64,000 nt of DNA, taken from positions 3,224,001 to 3,288,000 of the forward strand of contig NZ_CP023548.1 in NCBI RefSeq assembly GCF_002407205.1. The letters are read 5' to 3'. Position 1 is the first letter of the stretch, and each line of letters opens with the position of its first letter. Positions 44,245-56,271 of this stretch are shown piece after piece. The translations under genes and the position numbers were made by a program. Origin of the DNA: Rhodobacter sp. CZR27 (lineage in GTDB: Bacteria > Pseudomonadota > Alphaproteobacteria > Rhodobacterales > Rhodobacteraceae). The notes below the pieces were generated by a model that searched no databases, was not told the origin of the DNA, and worked only from the letters and a program-made list of their open reading frames with translations.

Positions 44245-45495
44245 TCAGGTGCTCGGCAGCGTCAGGCCACCGCGCAGCCCGCGCGTCACGCTGCCGTTCG
44301 CCGGGACCAGCGGGATGAGGCAGGCCTGCACGGCATGGTAGAGGTCGGGCTTGCCGCGGAAGACGCGTTCCACCGGCCGAAGCTCGGGGTCGAGTTCGGC
44401 GAACCAGCCGCCATGCACCGGATCGATGAAGCGGAGGGCGACGAAGTCCCAGATCCGCCGATACCAGTCTTCGAAGCGCTGGTCTCCGCCCATCTGCCGC
44501 AGGACATAGGCGGCGGCGATCCCTTCGGCGCAGGGCCACCAGAACCGGTCCTCGCGGTCCGGCCGGTCGCTCCAGTGCAGGGTGTAGTAGAAACCGCCGC
44601 GCCGCTGGTCCCACCCGATGGCGACGGTGTGCAGGAACAGCGCCTCGGCAGCCTCCTGCATCCAGACCTGCGTCTGCCCGCCCAGCTGCCACAACTGCAC
44701 CAGAAGCCGGCTCCATTCCAGCGCATGGCCGGGCGTGGTGCCCGAGGGGCGGAACATCGGATCGCCCGCATGGTCGCGATCCACCTGCCAGTCGTCATGA
44801 AAATGCTCGGGCACGCGCCAGCCCTCGGCCCGGGCGTGGCGGTCGATGATCAGGCTGGCGATCCGCTCGGCCATGGTGAGGCAGGTCATGTCGCCCGTCG
44901 CCTCGTAGGCCGCCATCAGCGCCTCGGTCAGGTGCATGTTGGAATTCTGCCCCCGATAGGGGCCGAGCGGCTTCCAGTCCTCGGTGAATTCCTCGCGCGA
45001 GGCGCCGGCCGCGGCATCCCAGAAGCGCGTGTGCAGCACCTCGGTCACGTCGGCCAGCAGGCGGTCTGCGTCGGGGTGGCCCGCGACCCTGGCCGAGGCG
45101 GCGGCGAGCAGCACGAAGGCATGGCCATAGGCCTGTTTCGTCGCATTGACCGGGCCGTCGTCGTCGAAGCTCCAGATGTAGCCGCCGTGCCGCGGGTCGC
45201 GGTGGCGGGACCACAGCGTCTGCATCCCGTGGTCGATCATCCGGTCGGCCCCGGGCAGGCCGAGTTCCTGTGCCAGCCCGTAGCAATGGACCATGCGGGC
45301 GGTGTCGTGGATCTGCCGCAGCGCCCCGGCCTTTCCGCCCAGGGGGCGACCCTGCAGATCCAGCGCGTGAAACCCGCCTTCGGGGTTCAGGGCGGGGCGG
45401 AAGAAGTCGAACAGCCCGCGCGTCTGATCCAGAAGCCACATCCGATGCACCGGCCGCTGCACCCAGTCCGGCCCGCCGCTTGCGATCCAGCCCAT
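44245..45495 (-). CDS. N-acylglucosamine 2-epimerase (AGE) family protein
   Basis: A 416-residue (alpha/alpha)6-barrel protein of the AGE family, which epimerises or isomerises sugars (GlcNAc/ManNAc, mannose/fructose, cellobiose). Typical stretches are QIHDTARMVHCYGLA, QAYGHAFVLLAAAS, NSNMHLTEALMAAYEATGD with catalytic-type His, and SGTTPGHALEWSRLL. It stands alone, 135 bases from the cbb operon end and in the same direction. Substrate unknown; mannose isomerase is a plausible alternative. Confidence 0.88.
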   Translation of the reverse strand: MGWIASGGPDWVQRPVHRMWLLDQTRGLFDFFRPALNPEGGFHALDLQGRPLGGKAGALRQIHDTARMVHCYGLAQELGLPGADRMIDHGMQTLWSRHRDPRHGGYIWSFDDDGPVNATKQAYGHAFVLLAAASARVAGHPDADRLLADVTEVLHTRFWDAAAGASREEFTEDWKPLGPYRGQNSNMHLTEALMAAYEATGDMTCLTMAERIASLIIDRHARAEGWRVPEHFHDDWQVDRDHAGDPMFRPSGTTPGHALEWSRLLVQLWQLGGQTQVWMQEAAEALFLHTVAIGWDQRRGGFYYTLHWSDRPDREDRFWWPCAEGIAAAYVLRQMGGDQRFEDWYRRIWDFVALRFIDPVHGGWFAELDPELRPVERVFRGKPDLYHAVQACLIPLVPANGSVTRGLRGGLTLPST

Positions 45496-45630
45496 GATCT
45501 CCTCCCTTTTCCTGGAAGGAAGATAGGCCGGGGCAGGGGATCAGGCCAGCGGATGGCGCCACTGCTCGGGCGGCCGCAGGCCATGCGTCCGGACGCGCCG
45601 CCGAGCCTCTCGGGCCGGCCGTGACGCCTG

Positions 45631-46287
45631 TCAGGCGAGCAGATGGCGCAGCAGGTCCGGCAACTCGTCGTGGTGGCTGAACAGCCCGTGGTGCGGCAGG
45701 TCGTGCACGGGGGCGTGGCGATAGCCCTCGGTGAACAGGGCAAAGCGCAGGCCGGCTGCCTCGGCGGTGGCGGCGTCCACTTCGCTGTCGCCGACATAGA
45801 GCGTCACCGCCTCGCCAAGTGCCGCCGCTGCGGCGCGAAGCGGCGCCGGGTCGGGCTTCCGCTGGGGGAGACTGTCGCCCCCGATCACCTCGTCGAACAG
45901 GTCCAGCACGTCGAAGTGCCGCAGGATCTGCCGCGAGGCAGCGACCGGCTTGTTGGTGCAGAGCGCGATCCGCCAACCGTCGGCGTGCAGGTGGCGCAGG
46001 GCGGCCTCCGCTCCGGGATAAACCGTGGTCAGGCTGGCCGGGTCCGTCTCGTAGTGCCGCATGAAGCGGGCCTGCAGGTCGGCGTGCCGATGCCCGTCGG
46101 GCGCCTCGCCGCGCGCTGCCATCACGCGCTGGATCAGCACGCCCACACCATTGCCGATGAAGCCCGTGACCTGCGCCAGCGACAGTGGCTCGGCCCCCTC
46201 TTCCGCCAGCGTCCTGTTGACCGCCGCGTGAATGTCGGGCGCCGAATGGATCAGCGTACCGTCGAGGTCGAACACCACACCGGGCAT
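45631..46287 (-). CDS. cbbZ: Phosphoglycolate phosphatase (CbbZ/Gph)
   Basis: A 218-residue HAD phosphatase that removes phosphate from 2-phosphoglycolate, the product of RuBisCO oxygenation. The nucleophile motif is [14 protein letters not shown], motif II is LCTNKP, and motif III/IV is [14 protein letters not shown] with YVGDSEVD. It shares one base with the cbbY stop and is the last gene of the cbb operon, where it deals with photorespiratory phosphoglycolate. Confidence 0.93.
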   Translation of the reverse strand: MPGVVFDLDGTLIHSAPDIHAAVNRTLAEEGAEPLSLAQVTGFIGNGVGVLIQRVMAARGEAPDGHRHADLQARFMRHYETDPASLTTVYPGAEAALRHLHADGWRIALCTNKPVAASRQILRHFDVLDLFDEVIGGDSLPQRKPDPAPLRAAAAALGEAVTLYVGDSEVDAATAEAAGLRFALFTEGYRHAPVHDLPHHGLFSHHDELPDLLRHLLA

Positions 46288-46979
46288 CAGTCCACCGCCA
46301 CCAGATCCTCGAGCCCGGCCAGACCGCCCAGCTGCGAGAAGCAGCCGACCAGCCGGTCGGCGCCTGCGAATTCCTCGCGCCGGGTGTAGAAGCCCGGCGA
46401 GACGATGCAGCGCAGCCCCGCCGCCTTTGCAGCGCGAAGCCCGTTCAGCGAATCCTCCAGCGCCACCGCACGATCCGGCGAAAGGCCAAGCTCGCGCAGC
46501 GCAAGGTGGTAGACCTGCGGCGAAGGCTTCTTCTCGGCCACCATGTCGCCGGCGGCAATGACCTCGAAGATGTCCGAGGCCGCCGCACCGAAGCACGCCC
46601 GGCAGAGCGCCTCGACATTCGGCAGGCTGGTCGTGGTGGCGATGGCAAGCCGGACGCTGGCCCGGCGGGCCTCGTCGATCAGGGCGCCAATGCCCGGGCG
46701 AAGGCCAATCTCGCCCTCGGCCATCAGGGCCACGAAGCGCTCGGTCTTGGCGCGGTGGATATCGGCCACGGGCATGGGCGCGGGATCGCCCTTCTGGTGG
46801 CGCAGGAAGCGGGCGATCCGCTCCTTGCCGCCGGTCGTGGTCAGCAGGTCGCGATAGTCGTCGCGGTCCCAGTACCAGTCCACGCCGATGGCGGCGAAGG
46901 TCTCGTTGAAGGCCCGGCGGTGCAGTTCCTCGGTCTCCGCCAGCGTGCCGTCCACGTCGAAGATGATGGCCTTGATCAT
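46287..46979 (-). CDS. cbbY: CbbY xylulose-1,5-bisphosphate phosphatase (HAD family)
   Basis: CbbY degrades xylulose-1,5-bisphosphate, a RuBisCO misfire product that inhibits the enzyme. The 230-residue HAD protein has [21 protein letters not shown] with the nucleophile and acid Asp, RLAIATTTS at motif II, and [16 protein letters not shown] at motif IV. It overlaps cbbX by 4 bases, so activase and inhibitor-removing phosphatase are translated together. Confidence 0.94.
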   Translation of the reverse strand: MIKAIIFDVDGTLAETEELHRRAFNETFAAIGVDWYWDRDDYRDLLTTTGGKERIARFLRHQKGDPAPMPVADIHRAKTERFVALMAEGEIGLRPGIGALIDEARRASVRLAIATTTSLPNVEALCRACFGAAASDIFEVIAAGDMVAEKKPSPQVYHLALRELGLSPDRAVALEDSLNGLRAAKAAGLRCIVSPGFYTRREEFAGADRLVGCFSQLGGLAGLEDLVAVD

Positions 46980-47902
46980 TTGGCGCCCGCCGCCGCCCGC
47001 CGCTCGCTATCGAGCCCGCCCTTGAACACGCGGCTGGCGCGGATGTCCTCCTCGTCGATGGTGGACAGGGCGGCTGCGTCGAGCGGGCCGCTCGAGGATG
47101 TGAACAGCCGGTTCGCCTGCCGCAGCCGCGCGCGATCGAGCGCGTTGCGGATCGAGCGGGCATTGGCGAAATGCGGCTGAAGCCGGCGCAGCCCGATGTA
47201 TTCCTGCAGCGCGGCCTTCGCCGCATCGGTCAGCCGATAGCTCTGGTCGGACAGCATGTGGTCCGCGATCCGGAACAGTTCCTCGTCGGAATAATCGGGG
47301 AATTCGATGTGATGCGCGATGCGCGAGCGGAAACCCGGGTTCGACTGGAAGAAATTCTCCATCCGGTCGGCGTAGCCGGCAAGGATCACCACCAGGTCGT
47401 CGCGGTTGTTCTCCATCACCTGCAGCAGGATCTCGATGGCCTCCTGGCCATAGTCACGCTCGTTGTCGGGGCGATAGAGGTAATAGGCCTCGTCGATGAA
47501 GAGGACGCCCCCCATGGCGCGCTTCAGGACTTCCTTGGTCTTGGGCGCAGTGTGGCCGATGTATTGCCCCACCAGGTCGTCACGGGTGACCGAGACCAGA
47601 TGGCCCTTTCGCACATAGCCCAGCCGGTGCAGCAGCCCCGCCATCTTCAGCGCCACGGTGGTCTTGCCGGTCCCGGGATTGCCGGTAAAGCTCATGTGCA
47701 GCGTCGGCGTCTCGTGGGCGAGGCCAAGCTTCTGCCGCGCGCGTTCGACCAGCAGCAGTGCCGCCGTCTCGCGGATCCGGTCCTTCACGGGCTTCAGGCC
47801 GATCAGTTCGCGGTCGAGTTCCTCCAGGACCTCCTTGGCACCCGAGCCTTCGTATTCCGCGCGAAGGTCGATGCTGGTGGGAGCGGCCACTTCGTCGTTC
47901 AT
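46976..47902 (-). CDS. cbbX: Red-type RuBisCO activase CbbX
   Basis: CbbX is the AAA+ activase that pulls the RuBisCO large-subunit C-terminus to free inhibited sites. The 308-residue product has Walker A GNPGTGKT (residues 74-81), the [12 protein letters not shown] pore region and Walker [11 protein letters not shown]. Arginine fingers lie in the [12 protein letters not shown] stretch. The family uses RuBP as allosteric activator. The ATG at 47902 fits the known family length. It follows cbbS after 162 bases containing a strong stem-loop. Confidence 0.96.
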   Translation of the reverse strand: MNDEVAAPTSIDLRAEYEGSGAKEVLEELDRELIGLKPVKDRIRETAALLLVERARQKLGLAHETPTLHMSFTGNPGTGKTTVALKMAGLLHRLGYVRKGHLVSVTRDDLVGQYIGHTAPKTKEVLKRAMGGVLFIDEAYYLYRPDNERDYGQEAIEILLQVMENNRDDLVVILAGYADRMENFFQSNPGFRSRIAHHIEFPDYSDEELFRIADHMLSDQSYRLTDAAKAALQEYIGLRRLQPHFANARSIRNALDRARLRQANRLFTSSSGPLDAAALSTIDEEDIRASRVFKGGLDSERRAAAGAK

Positions 47903-48009
47903 CTCGAACCCCGGACTGTCTGTTTCATTCCGAATTAGAACGCGGGGCGGCAGGGACGAGGCAAACCTTTTGTCGCAGGCATTCCCGGAGCGCCGCGCTT
48001 GTATGGAAC

Positions 48010-48032
48010 CCGGGGGGCAATCGGCCCCCCGG
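48010..48032 (-). terminator. Intercistronic stem-loop between cbbS and cbbX
   Basis: CCGGGGGGC (48010-48018) and GCCCCCCGG (48024-48032) form a perfect 9-bp stem with a 5-base loop, 33 bases after the cbbS stop. There is no T run. It may stabilise cbbLS mRNA or partly terminate, lowering cbbXYZ relative to cbbLS. Confidence 0.6.
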
Positions 48033-48064
48033 ACTCCGTCCACCGATCCGCAGGGAGGATAGGA

Positions 48065-48454
48065 TCAGCGGACGACGGTGTGGGTGTAACGGATCGAGCG
48101 TCCGTCCACCTCGGTGCGCTGCATGGCGATCCGCGGCTCTTCCTTCGGACGGTTGACGATGAAGCTCATCGTCACGGTCTCGAAGCCGCGGGTCGAGTCG
48201 AAGGCGTTGATGCGGATGTAGTGCTCGGGGAAAGCCTTCCGGCATTCGTCGAGTTCCATCATCACGCCCTTCGCGTCGCGGAGGTCGAACATCGGCATGC
48301 CCCACATCTCCCAGTAGGTGTTCCGGGGATGCGGGTTGTCGGTGTATTCGAGGCTCACGGCCCAGCCGCGGCCGAGGCAGTATTCCACCTGCGCCGTGAT
48401 CTGCGCGTCCGTGAGGTCGGGCAGGAACGAGAAGCAGCCTTGGGTGATGCGCAT
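48065..48454 (-). CDS. cbbS: RuBisCO small subunit, form I red type
   Basis: A 129-residue small subunit. It begins MRITQGCFSFLPDLTD and has the long C-terminal extension (FIVNRPKEEPRIAMQR onward) that forms the beta-barrel of red-type enzymes instead of the green-type loop. The YWEMWGMPMFDL stretch is typical. It lies 12 bases after cbbL. Confidence 0.97.
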   Translation of the reverse strand: MRITQGCFSFLPDLTDAQITAQVEYCLGRGWAVSLEYTDNPHPRNTYWEMWGMPMFDLRDAKGVMMELDECRKAFPEHYIRINAFDSTRGFETVTMSFIVNRPKEEPRIAMQRTEVDGRSIRYTHTVVR

Positions 48455-48466
48455 GTCCGTTGCTCC

Positions 48467-49942
<1,476 letters not shown>

Positions 49943-51022
49943 TCAGGCGGCTTTGGCGGTGGCGACCGCCGGATCAAGCGCGCCGCTCGCGTAGCGCTTG
50001 GCCATGTCATCCAGCGGGATGACGGTGATCTTCGAGGCGTGCCCCGCGGTGCCGAACCGCTCGAAGCGGTCGCGGACGAGGGTTTCCATCTCCTTCATCG
50101 CGGGGATGAGGAACTTGCGCGGGTCGAACTCCTTCGGGTTCTCCATCGCGACCTTGCGGAACTGGCCGGTCAGCGCCATGCGGCAGTCGGTGTCGATGTT
50201 CACCTTGCGCACGCCATGCTTGATGCCGCGTTCGATTTCCTCGACCGGCACGCCGTAGGTCTGCGGCATCTGCCCGCCGTACTTGTTGATCAGGTCCTGC
50301 AGCTCCTGCGGCACCGAGGACGAGCCGTGCATCACGAGGTGCGTCGAGGGCAGGCGCTTGTGGATCTCCTCGATGACGCTCATCGCGAGGATCTCGCCAT
50401 CGGGCTTGCGGCTGAACTTGTAGGCGCCATGGCTGGTGCCCATCGCGATCGCCAGCGCGTCGACCTTCGTGGCCATCACGAAATCGACCGCCTGGTCGGG
50501 ATCGGTCAGCATCTGGCTGTGATCGAGTTTGCCCTCTGCGCCCGAGCCGTCCTCGGCCTCGGCTTCGCCCTTTTCGAGGCTGCCCAGCACGCCCAGTTCG
50601 CCCTCGACCGAGGCGCCGACCCAGTGCGCGCAGTCCGAGACGCGGCGGGTGATGTCGACGTTGTACTCGTAGGAGGCGACGGTCTTCATGTCGGCCTTCA
50701 GCGAGCCGTCCATCATCACCGAGGTGAAGCCGTGGCGGATCGCCGACAGACAGGTAGCCTCGTTGTTGCCGTGATCCTGGTGCAGGCAGACCGGGATCGT
50801 CGGGTTCATCTCGGCCAGCGCCTCGACCATGTGGCGCAGCATGATGTCGCCGGCATAGCTGCGGGCGCCGCGCGAGGCCTGAAGGATCACCGGCGCGTCG
50901 CAGGCCTTGGCGGCCGCCATGATGGCGAGCCCCTGTTCCATGTTGTTGATGTTGAACGCGGGCACGCCATAGCCGTGCTCTGCGGCATGGTCGAGCAGCT
51001 GTCTGAGGGTGATAAGGGCCAT
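49943..51022 (-). CDS. cbbA: Fructose-1,6-/sedoheptulose-1,7-bisphosphate aldolase, class II
   Basis: A 359-residue zinc-dependent aldolase for the Calvin cycle. Zinc and active-site motifs are visible: [43 protein letters not shown] and [11 protein letters not shown]. It sits between cbbP and cbbL, the standard form I operon position. The ATG at 51022 precedes [19 protein letters not shown], the family N-terminus. Confidence 0.97.
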   Translation of the reverse strand: MALITLRQLLDHAAEHGYGVPAFNINNMEQGLAIMAAAKACDAPVILQASRGARSYAGDIMLRHMVEALAEMNPTIPVCLHQDHGNNEATCLSAIRHGFTSVMMDGSLKADMKTVASYEYNVDITRRVSDCAHWVGASVEGELGVLGSLEKGEAEAEDGSGAEGKLDHSQMLTDPDQAVDFVMATKVDALAIAMGTSHGAYKFSRKPDGEILAMSVIEEIHKRLPSTHLVMHGSSSVPQELQDLINKYGGQMPQTYGVPVEEIERGIKHGVRKVNIDTDCRMALTGQFRKVAMENPKEFDPRKFLIPAMKEMETLVRDRFERFGTAGHASKITVIPLDDMAKRYASGALDPAVATAKAA

Positions 51023-51042
51023 GTATCTCCTCCGGGTGTGGG

Positions 51043-51915
51043 TCAGGCCAGCCGGCTCTCGCGCACGAGGCGCTCGATCAGCGGCGTCAGGATCAGTTGC
51101 ATCGCGAGGTCGAGCTTGTTGCCCGGGATCACGATAGAGTTGGCGCGGCTCATCCACGAGCCGTGGATCATCGAGGTGAGGTAGGGGAAGTCGATGCCGC
51201 GCGGATTGCGGAAGCGGATGACGACGAGGCTCTCGTCGGCGGTCGGGATCCAGCGCGCCACGAATGGGTTCGAGGTGTCCACCACCGGGACGCGCTGGAA
51301 GTTGATGTCGGTCTGGGTGAACTGCGGCGTGATGCAGTGCACATAGGCGTGCATCCGGCGCAGGATCACGTCGGTGACGGCCTCGGTCGTGTAGCCGCGG
51401 GTGGCGCGGTCGCGGTGGATCTTCTGGATCCATTCGAGGTTGATCACCGGCACCACGCCGATCTTCAGGTCGGCCAGGGCCGCGAGGTTCACCTTGTCGT
51501 TCACCACGGCGCCGTGCAGGCCTTCGTAGAACAGCAGGTGGCTGTCCGAGTCGAATTCGCGCCAGTCGGTGAAATGCCCGGGCGGCACACCGGTCTTCTC
51601 GGCTTCGGCCGCGTCATGGACATAGGTCCGGGTGCGGCCCTTGCCGGTCTCGCCGTATTCGCGGAAGACCCGCTCCAGTTCCTCGAGTTCGTTGGCCTCA
51701 TAGGAGAAGTGCGAGAAGGTCGCGTCGCCCGCGGCATAGCGGCGGTCAAGCTCGGCCTTCATGTCGGCGCGGTTGAAGCGGTGGAAGGCGTCGCCCTCGA
51801 TCGACACGGCCTTCACGCCCTCGCGGCGGAAGATCTGGTCGAAGGTGTGCTTGACCGTGGATGTGCCCGCGCCAGACGAGCCCGTGACCGAGATGATCGG
51901 GTGTTTCTTGCTCAT
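51043..51915 (-). CDS. cbbP: Phosphoribulokinase
   Basis: CbbP phosphorylates ribulose-5-phosphate to RuBP. The 290-residue product is the bacterial octameric type: P-loop GSSGAGTST at residues 12-20, [10 protein letters not shown], the [19 protein letters not shown] stretch, and [11 protein letters not shown]. Bacterial enzymes of this class are activated by NADH. It follows cbbF after 9 bases. Confidence 0.97.
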   Translation of the reverse strand: MSKKHPIISVTGSSGAGTSTVKHTFDQIFRREGVKAVSIEGDAFHRFNRADMKAELDRRYAAGDATFSHFSYEANELEELERVFREYGETGKGRTRTYVHDAAEAEKTGVPPGHFTDWREFDSDSHLLFYEGLHGAVVNDKVNLAALADLKIGVVPVINLEWIQKIHRDRATRGYTTEAVTDVILRRMHAYVHCITPQFTQTDINFQRVPVVDTSNPFVARWIPTADESLVVIRFRNPRGIDFPYLTSMIHGSWMSRANSIVIPGNKLDLAMQLILTPLIERLVRESRLA

Positions 51916-51924
51916 GATGGGAAC

Positions 51925-52932
51925 TCAGCTCCGGAACAGTCCGCGATTGCCGAAAAGGGCCGACGTCTCCTGCTCCGGCAGGTCGTGGTAGGCCGTGATG
52001 CGGGCCACCTTCTCGGCGGACCCGAAGACGAAGGGCGTGCGCGCGTGCAGGCGCGAGGGCGTCTGGCTCAGGATCGGGTTCTCGCCGTCCGTGGCGCCGC
52101 CGCCCGCCTGGGTGATGACGAAGGCGATGGGCGCGCATTCGTAAAGGTAGCGCAGCCGGCCGTGCTCATAGCCCTTGCGGCTGTCGCGGGGGTAGAGGAA
52201 CACGCCCCCTCGCGCGAGGATGCGGTGCGTCTCGGCCACCAGCGAGGCGAGCCACCGCATGTTGAAGTTGCGCCCGCGCGGGCCTTCGGTGCCGGCCACG
52301 CAGTCGTCGATGTAGGCGCGGATCGGCTTCGGCCAGTGCCGGTAGTTCGAGGCGTTGATCGCGAACTCGGTCGAGGTCGGCGGGACCTTCACGTCGCCGT
52401 TCACCAGCACGAAGCTGCGGGTGCCGGGGTCGAGCACGTATTTCTGCACGCCCTTGCCGAAGCTGACCATCATGCAGCACTGCGGGCCGTAGATCACGTA
52501 GCCGCCTGCCAGCAGCTCGGAGCCGGGGCGCAGGAAGCTCGCCTCGGCGGTGGCCTCGGCAGGCCAGATCGCGAAGATCGTGCCGACCGAAAGGTTGGTG
52601 TCGATGTTCGACGAGCCGTCGAGCGGGTCGATGGCCAGCGCCAGCGTCCCCGCCTCGTTCACCGTGACGGCATCCTCCTGCTCTTCGGAGGCGTAGAATT
52701 TCACGGCGGAACCGGCGAGCGCATCGCGGAAGGCATCGTCGGCGATGACGTCGAGTGCCTTCTGTCCGTCGCCGTCGGTGTTGGTGCCGCAGAGGCCGGC
52801 AAGGTCCTCGTCAATGCCGCCCCGGGCGATCCGGTTCGCGACCTCGATCGCGACCGAGCCGACGCGATCCATCACGTCCTGCAGGTCGGCCGGGATGGCA
52901 TCGGGATTGGTGGAAAACGGCTTCACTCTCAT
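51925..52932 (-). CDS. cbbF: Fructose-1,6-/sedoheptulose-1,7-bisphosphatase
   Basis: CbbF dephosphorylates fructose-1,6- and sedoheptulose-1,7-bisphosphate. The 335-residue product has the metal-site [20 protein letters not shown] and [14 protein letters not shown] stretches. The ATG at 52932 follows a GGAGG-type ribosome site; the longer open frame would run back into cbbR. It is the first gene of the cbb operon and is divergent from cbbR. Confidence 0.96.
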   Translation of the reverse strand: MRVKPFSTNPDAIPADLQDVMDRVGSVAIEVANRIARGGIDEDLAGLCGTNTDGDGQKALDVIADDAFRDALAGSAVKFYASEEQEDAVTVNEAGTLALAIDPLDGSSNIDTNLSVGTIFAIWPAEATAEASFLRPGSELLAGGYVIYGPQCCMMVSFGKGVQKYVLDPGTRSFVLVNGDVKVPPTSTEFAINASNYRHWPKPIRAYIDDCVAGTEGPRGRNFNMRWLASLVAETHRILARGGVFLYPRDSRKGYEHGRLRYLYECAPIAFVITQAGGGATDGENPILSQTPSRLHARTPFVFGSAEKVARITAYHDLPEQETSALFGNRGLFRS

Positions 52933-53017
52933 CTCCTCCACTTCACGATCCCCACCTTGCCGATCCTGTGATTTTGTGGAATTTAATAAGAGTGAATTTT
53001 GCTTCGGAAAAACTGAA
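52933..53017. promoter_or_regulatory. cbbF/cbbR divergent control region
   Basis: An 85-bp gap, A+T-rich in its cbbR-proximal half, between the divergent genes. LysR-type CbbR normally binds here and both promoters must fit in this space. Several T-N11-A arrangements exist, but no single operator can be chosen by eye. Confidence 0.6.
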
Positions 53018-53962
53018 ATGATCCGGCTGGATGCGGTCACCCTGAAGCAGTTGCGTACCCTGACGGCGGTGGCCGAGACCGCCTCGCTGACCGGTGGCGC
53101 GGCGCGGCTGGGCCTGACCCCGCCCGCAATTCACAGTCAGATCAAGAACTTGGAGGATGTGTTCGGTGTGCCTCTCCTGCACCGCTCACCCGAGGCGGTG
53201 CCGTTCACGCCGACGCTTGCGGGCGCAGCGGTCCTTGAGGCCGCTCGCCGCATCGAAGTCATTCTGTCGCAGTGCTCATACCAAGTGATGGCGGTCAGCC
53301 AGGGGCGGACCGGGCAGGTCACGCTGGGCGTGGTCTCGACCGGGCGCTACTTCGCCCCCCGGCTGGTGAAGGTCCTGAGCACCGCCTGTCCCGACATCCG
53401 AATCGCGCTGCGGGTGGGCAACCGCGAGCAGGTGATCGACGACCTCGCCCGTCACATGGTGGACCTCGCCGTGATGGGCCGTCCGCCGCGTCTGCCCGAG
53501 GTCGCCTCGGTCGCGCTGGGCCCGCATCCGCACGGCATTGTCGCGCCGCCGGATCATCCGCTGGCGGGTCTGGCGGAGGTGCCGGTGCCCGAGCTTCTGG
53601 CGCAGACCTTCCTCGCGCGCGAGGAAGGCTCCGGTACGCGGCTTCTGATGTCGCGCTATCTCGACCGGCTGGGCGAGGGGCAGGTGGTGGACCTGATCGA
53701 GATGGACTCGAACGAGACCATCAAGCAGTCGGTGATCGCCGGTCTCGGCATCGCCTTCCTGTCGCTGCATGTGGTGATGGACGAGTTGCGCTTCGGCCAG
53801 CTCGTGCAGCTTGCCGCCCCGGGTCTTCCCATCGAGCGTCACTGGTTCCTCGTTCATCCCGTGGACCGGATGCTCTCGCCCTCGGCACTCAGGCTGCAGG
53901 AGGAGATCGTGAAGCTGAAGGGCTCCTACCTGCCCGCAGTGGCGGGTCAGACGCCGACATAG
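53018..53962 (+). CDS. cbbR: LysR-type activator CbbR
   Basis: CbbR activates the divergent cbb operon in response to metabolites such as RuBP. The 314-residue product has the N-terminal winged helix ([39 protein letters not shown]) and a periplasmic-binding-like effector domain. Its 3' end overlaps that of livF-like by 16 bases. Confidence 0.95.
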   Translation: MIRLDAVTLKQLRTLTAVAETASLTGGAARLGLTPPAIHSQIKNLEDVFGVPLLHRSPEAVPFTPTLAGAAVLEAARRIEVILSQCSYQVMAVSQGRTGQVTLGVVSTGRYFAPRLVKVLSTACPDIRIALRVGNREQVIDDLARHMVDLAVMGRPPRLPEVASVALGPHPHGIVAPPDHPLAGLAEVPVPELLAQTFLAREEGSGTRLLMSRYLDRLGEGQVVDLIEMDSNETIKQSVIAGLGIAFLSLHVVMDELRFGQLVQLAAPGLPIERHWFLVHPVDRMLSPSALRLQEEIVKLKGSYLPAVAGQTPT

Positions 53963-54642
53963 CGCGCGAACTGCGGCGCATCCGGAGCCAGGGCCGCGGC
54001 GGCGACGCTCTCGGCGACCTGCCCGGTCTCGACGAAGGCCACCCGGTCGGCAAGGTCCAGCACCGCCTCGATCCGCTGTTCCACCAGAATGACCGCGACC
54101 CCCATGCCCCGCAGCGCGCGCACCGTGTCGCGGATCAGGGCGATCATCGAGGGCTGCAGGCCCTCGGTCGGTTCGTCCAGCAGCATCACCTTCGGTTCAA
54201 GGCAGAGCGCGCGGCCGATGGCCAGCATCTGCTGTTCGCCCCCCGAGAGGGTCGAGGCGGTCTGCGACAGCCGCTCGCGCAGCCGCGGAAAGAGGTCCAG
54301 CACCCGCTCGCGCACCCTCGGGCCCCGGCCGCGGGTCATCAGGCCGATCTCCAGGTTCTCGGCGACGGTCAGCGGCCCGAACAGCCGCCGCCCCTGCGGC
54401 ACGTAGCCGATCCCGAGCCTCGGGATCCTGTGTGCCGGAAGCCCGTCGATGTGCTGCCCGTCCAGCGCGATGCTGCCGGCGGTCAGCGGGACCTGCCCCA
54501 TGACGGCGCGCAGCAGCGTTGTCTTTCCGGCGCCGTTCCGGCCCATGACGCAGGTGACCTCGCCGGCGCGCGCCTCGAAGGACAGGCCGCGCAGAACCTG
54601 CACCCGGCCATAGCCCGCGTCGATGGCCTCGACCCGCAGCAT
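53947..54642 (-). CDS. Branched-chain amino acid/amide-type ABC transporter ATPase (LivF type)
   Basis: A 231-residue ABC ATPase of the LivF/UrtE type. Walker A GRNGAGKTT, signature LSGGEQQMLAIGRAL and Walker B VMLLDEPTEGLQPSMI are all present. It is the last gene of a binding protein-permease-permease-ATPase-ATPase operon, one base after the LivG-type gene. Substrate follows that of the operon, which is unknown. Confidence 0.94.
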   Translation of the reverse strand: MLRVEAIDAGYGRVQVLRGLSFEARAGEVTCVMGRNGAGKTTLLRAVMGQVPLTAGSIALDGQHIDGLPAHRIPRLGIGYVPQGRRLFGPLTVAENLEIGLMTRGRGPRVRERVLDLFPRLRERLSQTASTLSGGEQQMLAIGRALCLEPKVMLLDEPTEGLQPSMIALIRDTVRALRGMGVAVILVEQRIEAVLDLADRVAFVETGQVAESVAAAALAPDAPQFARYVGV

Positions 54643-54643
54643 C

Positions 54644-55345
54644 TCAATGCCCCAGATAGGCGGCCTGCACCGCCGTGTCGGCCCGGATCCCGGCGGGCGT
54701 GCCGCGCGCCAGCACCCGGCCGTTGTTCAGCACCGTGATGCGCCGGGCAAGGTCCATCACCACCTCCATGTTGTGCTCGATCAGCAGCACCGTCATCTGC
54801 GGCACCACCGAACGCACCAGCGCCTTGAACCCCTCGATCTCGCCCGCCGCCAGTCCTTGAGTCGGCTCGTCGAGGATCAGGAGCCGCGGCGAAAGCGCCA
54901 GCCCCATCGCGATCTCCAGCAGCCGCTGGTGTCCGTAGGACAGCGTGCCGGCCAGCCGGTCAGCCTCGTCCGCGAGGCCGACGCGGTCCAGCGCGGCAAG
55001 GGTTGCGGCCTTCAGGTCGCGCACGCCCTTACGCTGCACCGCCAACGCCACGTTGTCGAAGACCGGCAGGCGGGGATAGACCGAGGTGATCTGGAACGCA
55101 TAGGCGATGCCGCAGCCCACGCGGGCGTGGGCGGGCAGGCGGGTGATGTCGCGGCCGTCGAAGCGGATCGTGCCCTCCTGCACCGGCACCCGGCCCGACA
55201 GCAGCCCGACCAGCGTCGACTTGCCGGCGCCGTTCGGGCCGATCAGCGCGTGGATCTCGCCGGCCTCCAGATCGAAGTCCACCCCGTCGATCGCCTTCAC
55301 CCCGCCGAAGTGGCAGACGAGGCCGCGCGCTTCCAGAAGGCTCAT
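54644..55345 (-). CDS. Branched-chain amino acid/amide-type ABC transporter ATPase (LivG type)
   Basis: A 233-residue ATPase of the LivG/UrtD type, with Walker A GPNGAGKST, signature LSYGHQRLLEIAMGLAL and Walker B LLILDEPTQGL. LSYG is the usual variant of the signature in this group. It overlaps the stop of the LivM-type gene by ATGA and pairs with the LivF-type ATPase as a heterodimer. Confidence 0.94.
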   Translation of the reverse strand: MSLLEARGLVCHFGGVKAIDGVDFDLEAGEIHALIGPNGAGKSTLVGLLSGRVPVQEGTIRFDGRDITRLPAHARVGCGIAYAFQITSVYPRLPVFDNVALAVQRKGVRDLKAATLAALDRVGLADEADRLAGTLSYGHQRLLEIAMGLALSPRLLILDEPTQGLAAGEIEGFKALVRSVVPQMTVLLIEHNMEVVMDLARRITVLNNGRVLARGTPAGIRADTAVQAAYLGH

Positions 55346-56271
55346 GGCAGCCTCCAGCCGCGCTCGCGCAGGGTGCCAAGGATGCCACGGGGGGCGAACA
55401 GCACCAGCCCGATCAGCGCGGCACCCACGACGAACTGCGGGGCGGTGGTGACCGAGGACGACAGGTCGATCAGGTAGAACATCAGCGCCGTGCCCAGCAG
55501 CGGCCCGAGCACGGTGCCCGCCCCGCCCAGCAACACCCAGATCAGCGGCAGGATCGAATACTGAATCGAGGCAAAGCTGCCGCCGACATAGCCGAACATC
55601 AGCCCGTAGACCGCCCCCGCCGCGCCGGCGAACAGTCCCGAGAGGGTCATCGCCGCCAGTCGCGCCCGGAAGGTGTCATAGCCGAGCATCCGCGTCCGCG
55701 CCTCGTTCTCGCGCACCGCGACCAGCACCCGGCCGAGGCGCGAGCGCACCAGCGCGAGCGTGACGAGCATCCCGGCGGCAAAGAGGGCGAAGGCCGCGGC
55801 ATAGCGCGTCGCGGGCTGGGCGAGATCGAACGGCCCGACGATCCGGGCTGCCCCGGACAGGGTGAACCCTTCGTCCCCGCCGGTGAAGCCGCCCCAGTAG
55901 AGGATGGACAGATGGAAGGCCTGCGCCGCCATCAGCGTCACGATCATGAAGGCCGGACCCGTGGTGCGCAGCGCCAGCAGGCCGAGGAGCCCCGCCGCCG
56001 CGCCTCCGGCAATCAGGCCGGCGGGCAGCGCGGCCCATGCCTCCCAGCCGCCGCGATCCACCAGAAGGCCGGTGGCATACATGCCGGCCGCGAAGAACAG
56101 CGCGTGGCCCAGCGACAGAAGGCCGGTGTAGCCGAAGGCGATGTTGTAGCCCATGGCATAGACCGCCAGCACCATGATCCGGGCCGCGTTGGTGTGGTGA
56201 TAGGCGGGCAGGGCGAACTGCAACGCGAAAAGCGCTGCCAGAACCCCGAGATGCAGGGCCAGCGCCCTCAT
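55342..56271 (-). CDS. Branched-chain amino acid/amide-type ABC transporter permease (LivM type)
   Basis: A 309-residue permease with about eight to ten membrane segments. GYTGLLSLGHALFFAAGMYA and the cytoplasmic loop VRENEARTRMLGYDTFRARL are LivM hallmarks. It overlaps the LivH-type gene by ATGA upstream and the LivG-type gene by ATGA downstream. Confidence 0.94.
   Translation of the reverse strand: MRALALHLGVLAALFALQFALPAYHHTNAARIMVLAVYAMGYNIAFGYTGLLSLGHALFFAAGMYATGLLVDRGGWEAWAALPAGLIAGGAAAGLLGLLALRTTGPAFMIVTLMAAQAFHLSILYWGGFTGGDEGFTLSGAARIVGPFDLAQPATRYAAAFALFAAGMLVTLALVRSRLGRVLVAVRENEARTRMLGYDTFRARLAAMTLSGLFAGAAGAVYGLMFGYVGGSFASIQYSILPLIWVLLGGAGTVLGPLLGTALMFYLIDLSSSVTTAPQFVVGAALIGLVLFAPRGILGTLRERGWRLP

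Noticed and set aside
52933..53017. A defined CbbR operator
   Set aside because: Several T-N11-A pairs occur in the A+T-rich gap, and none stands out enough to assign.
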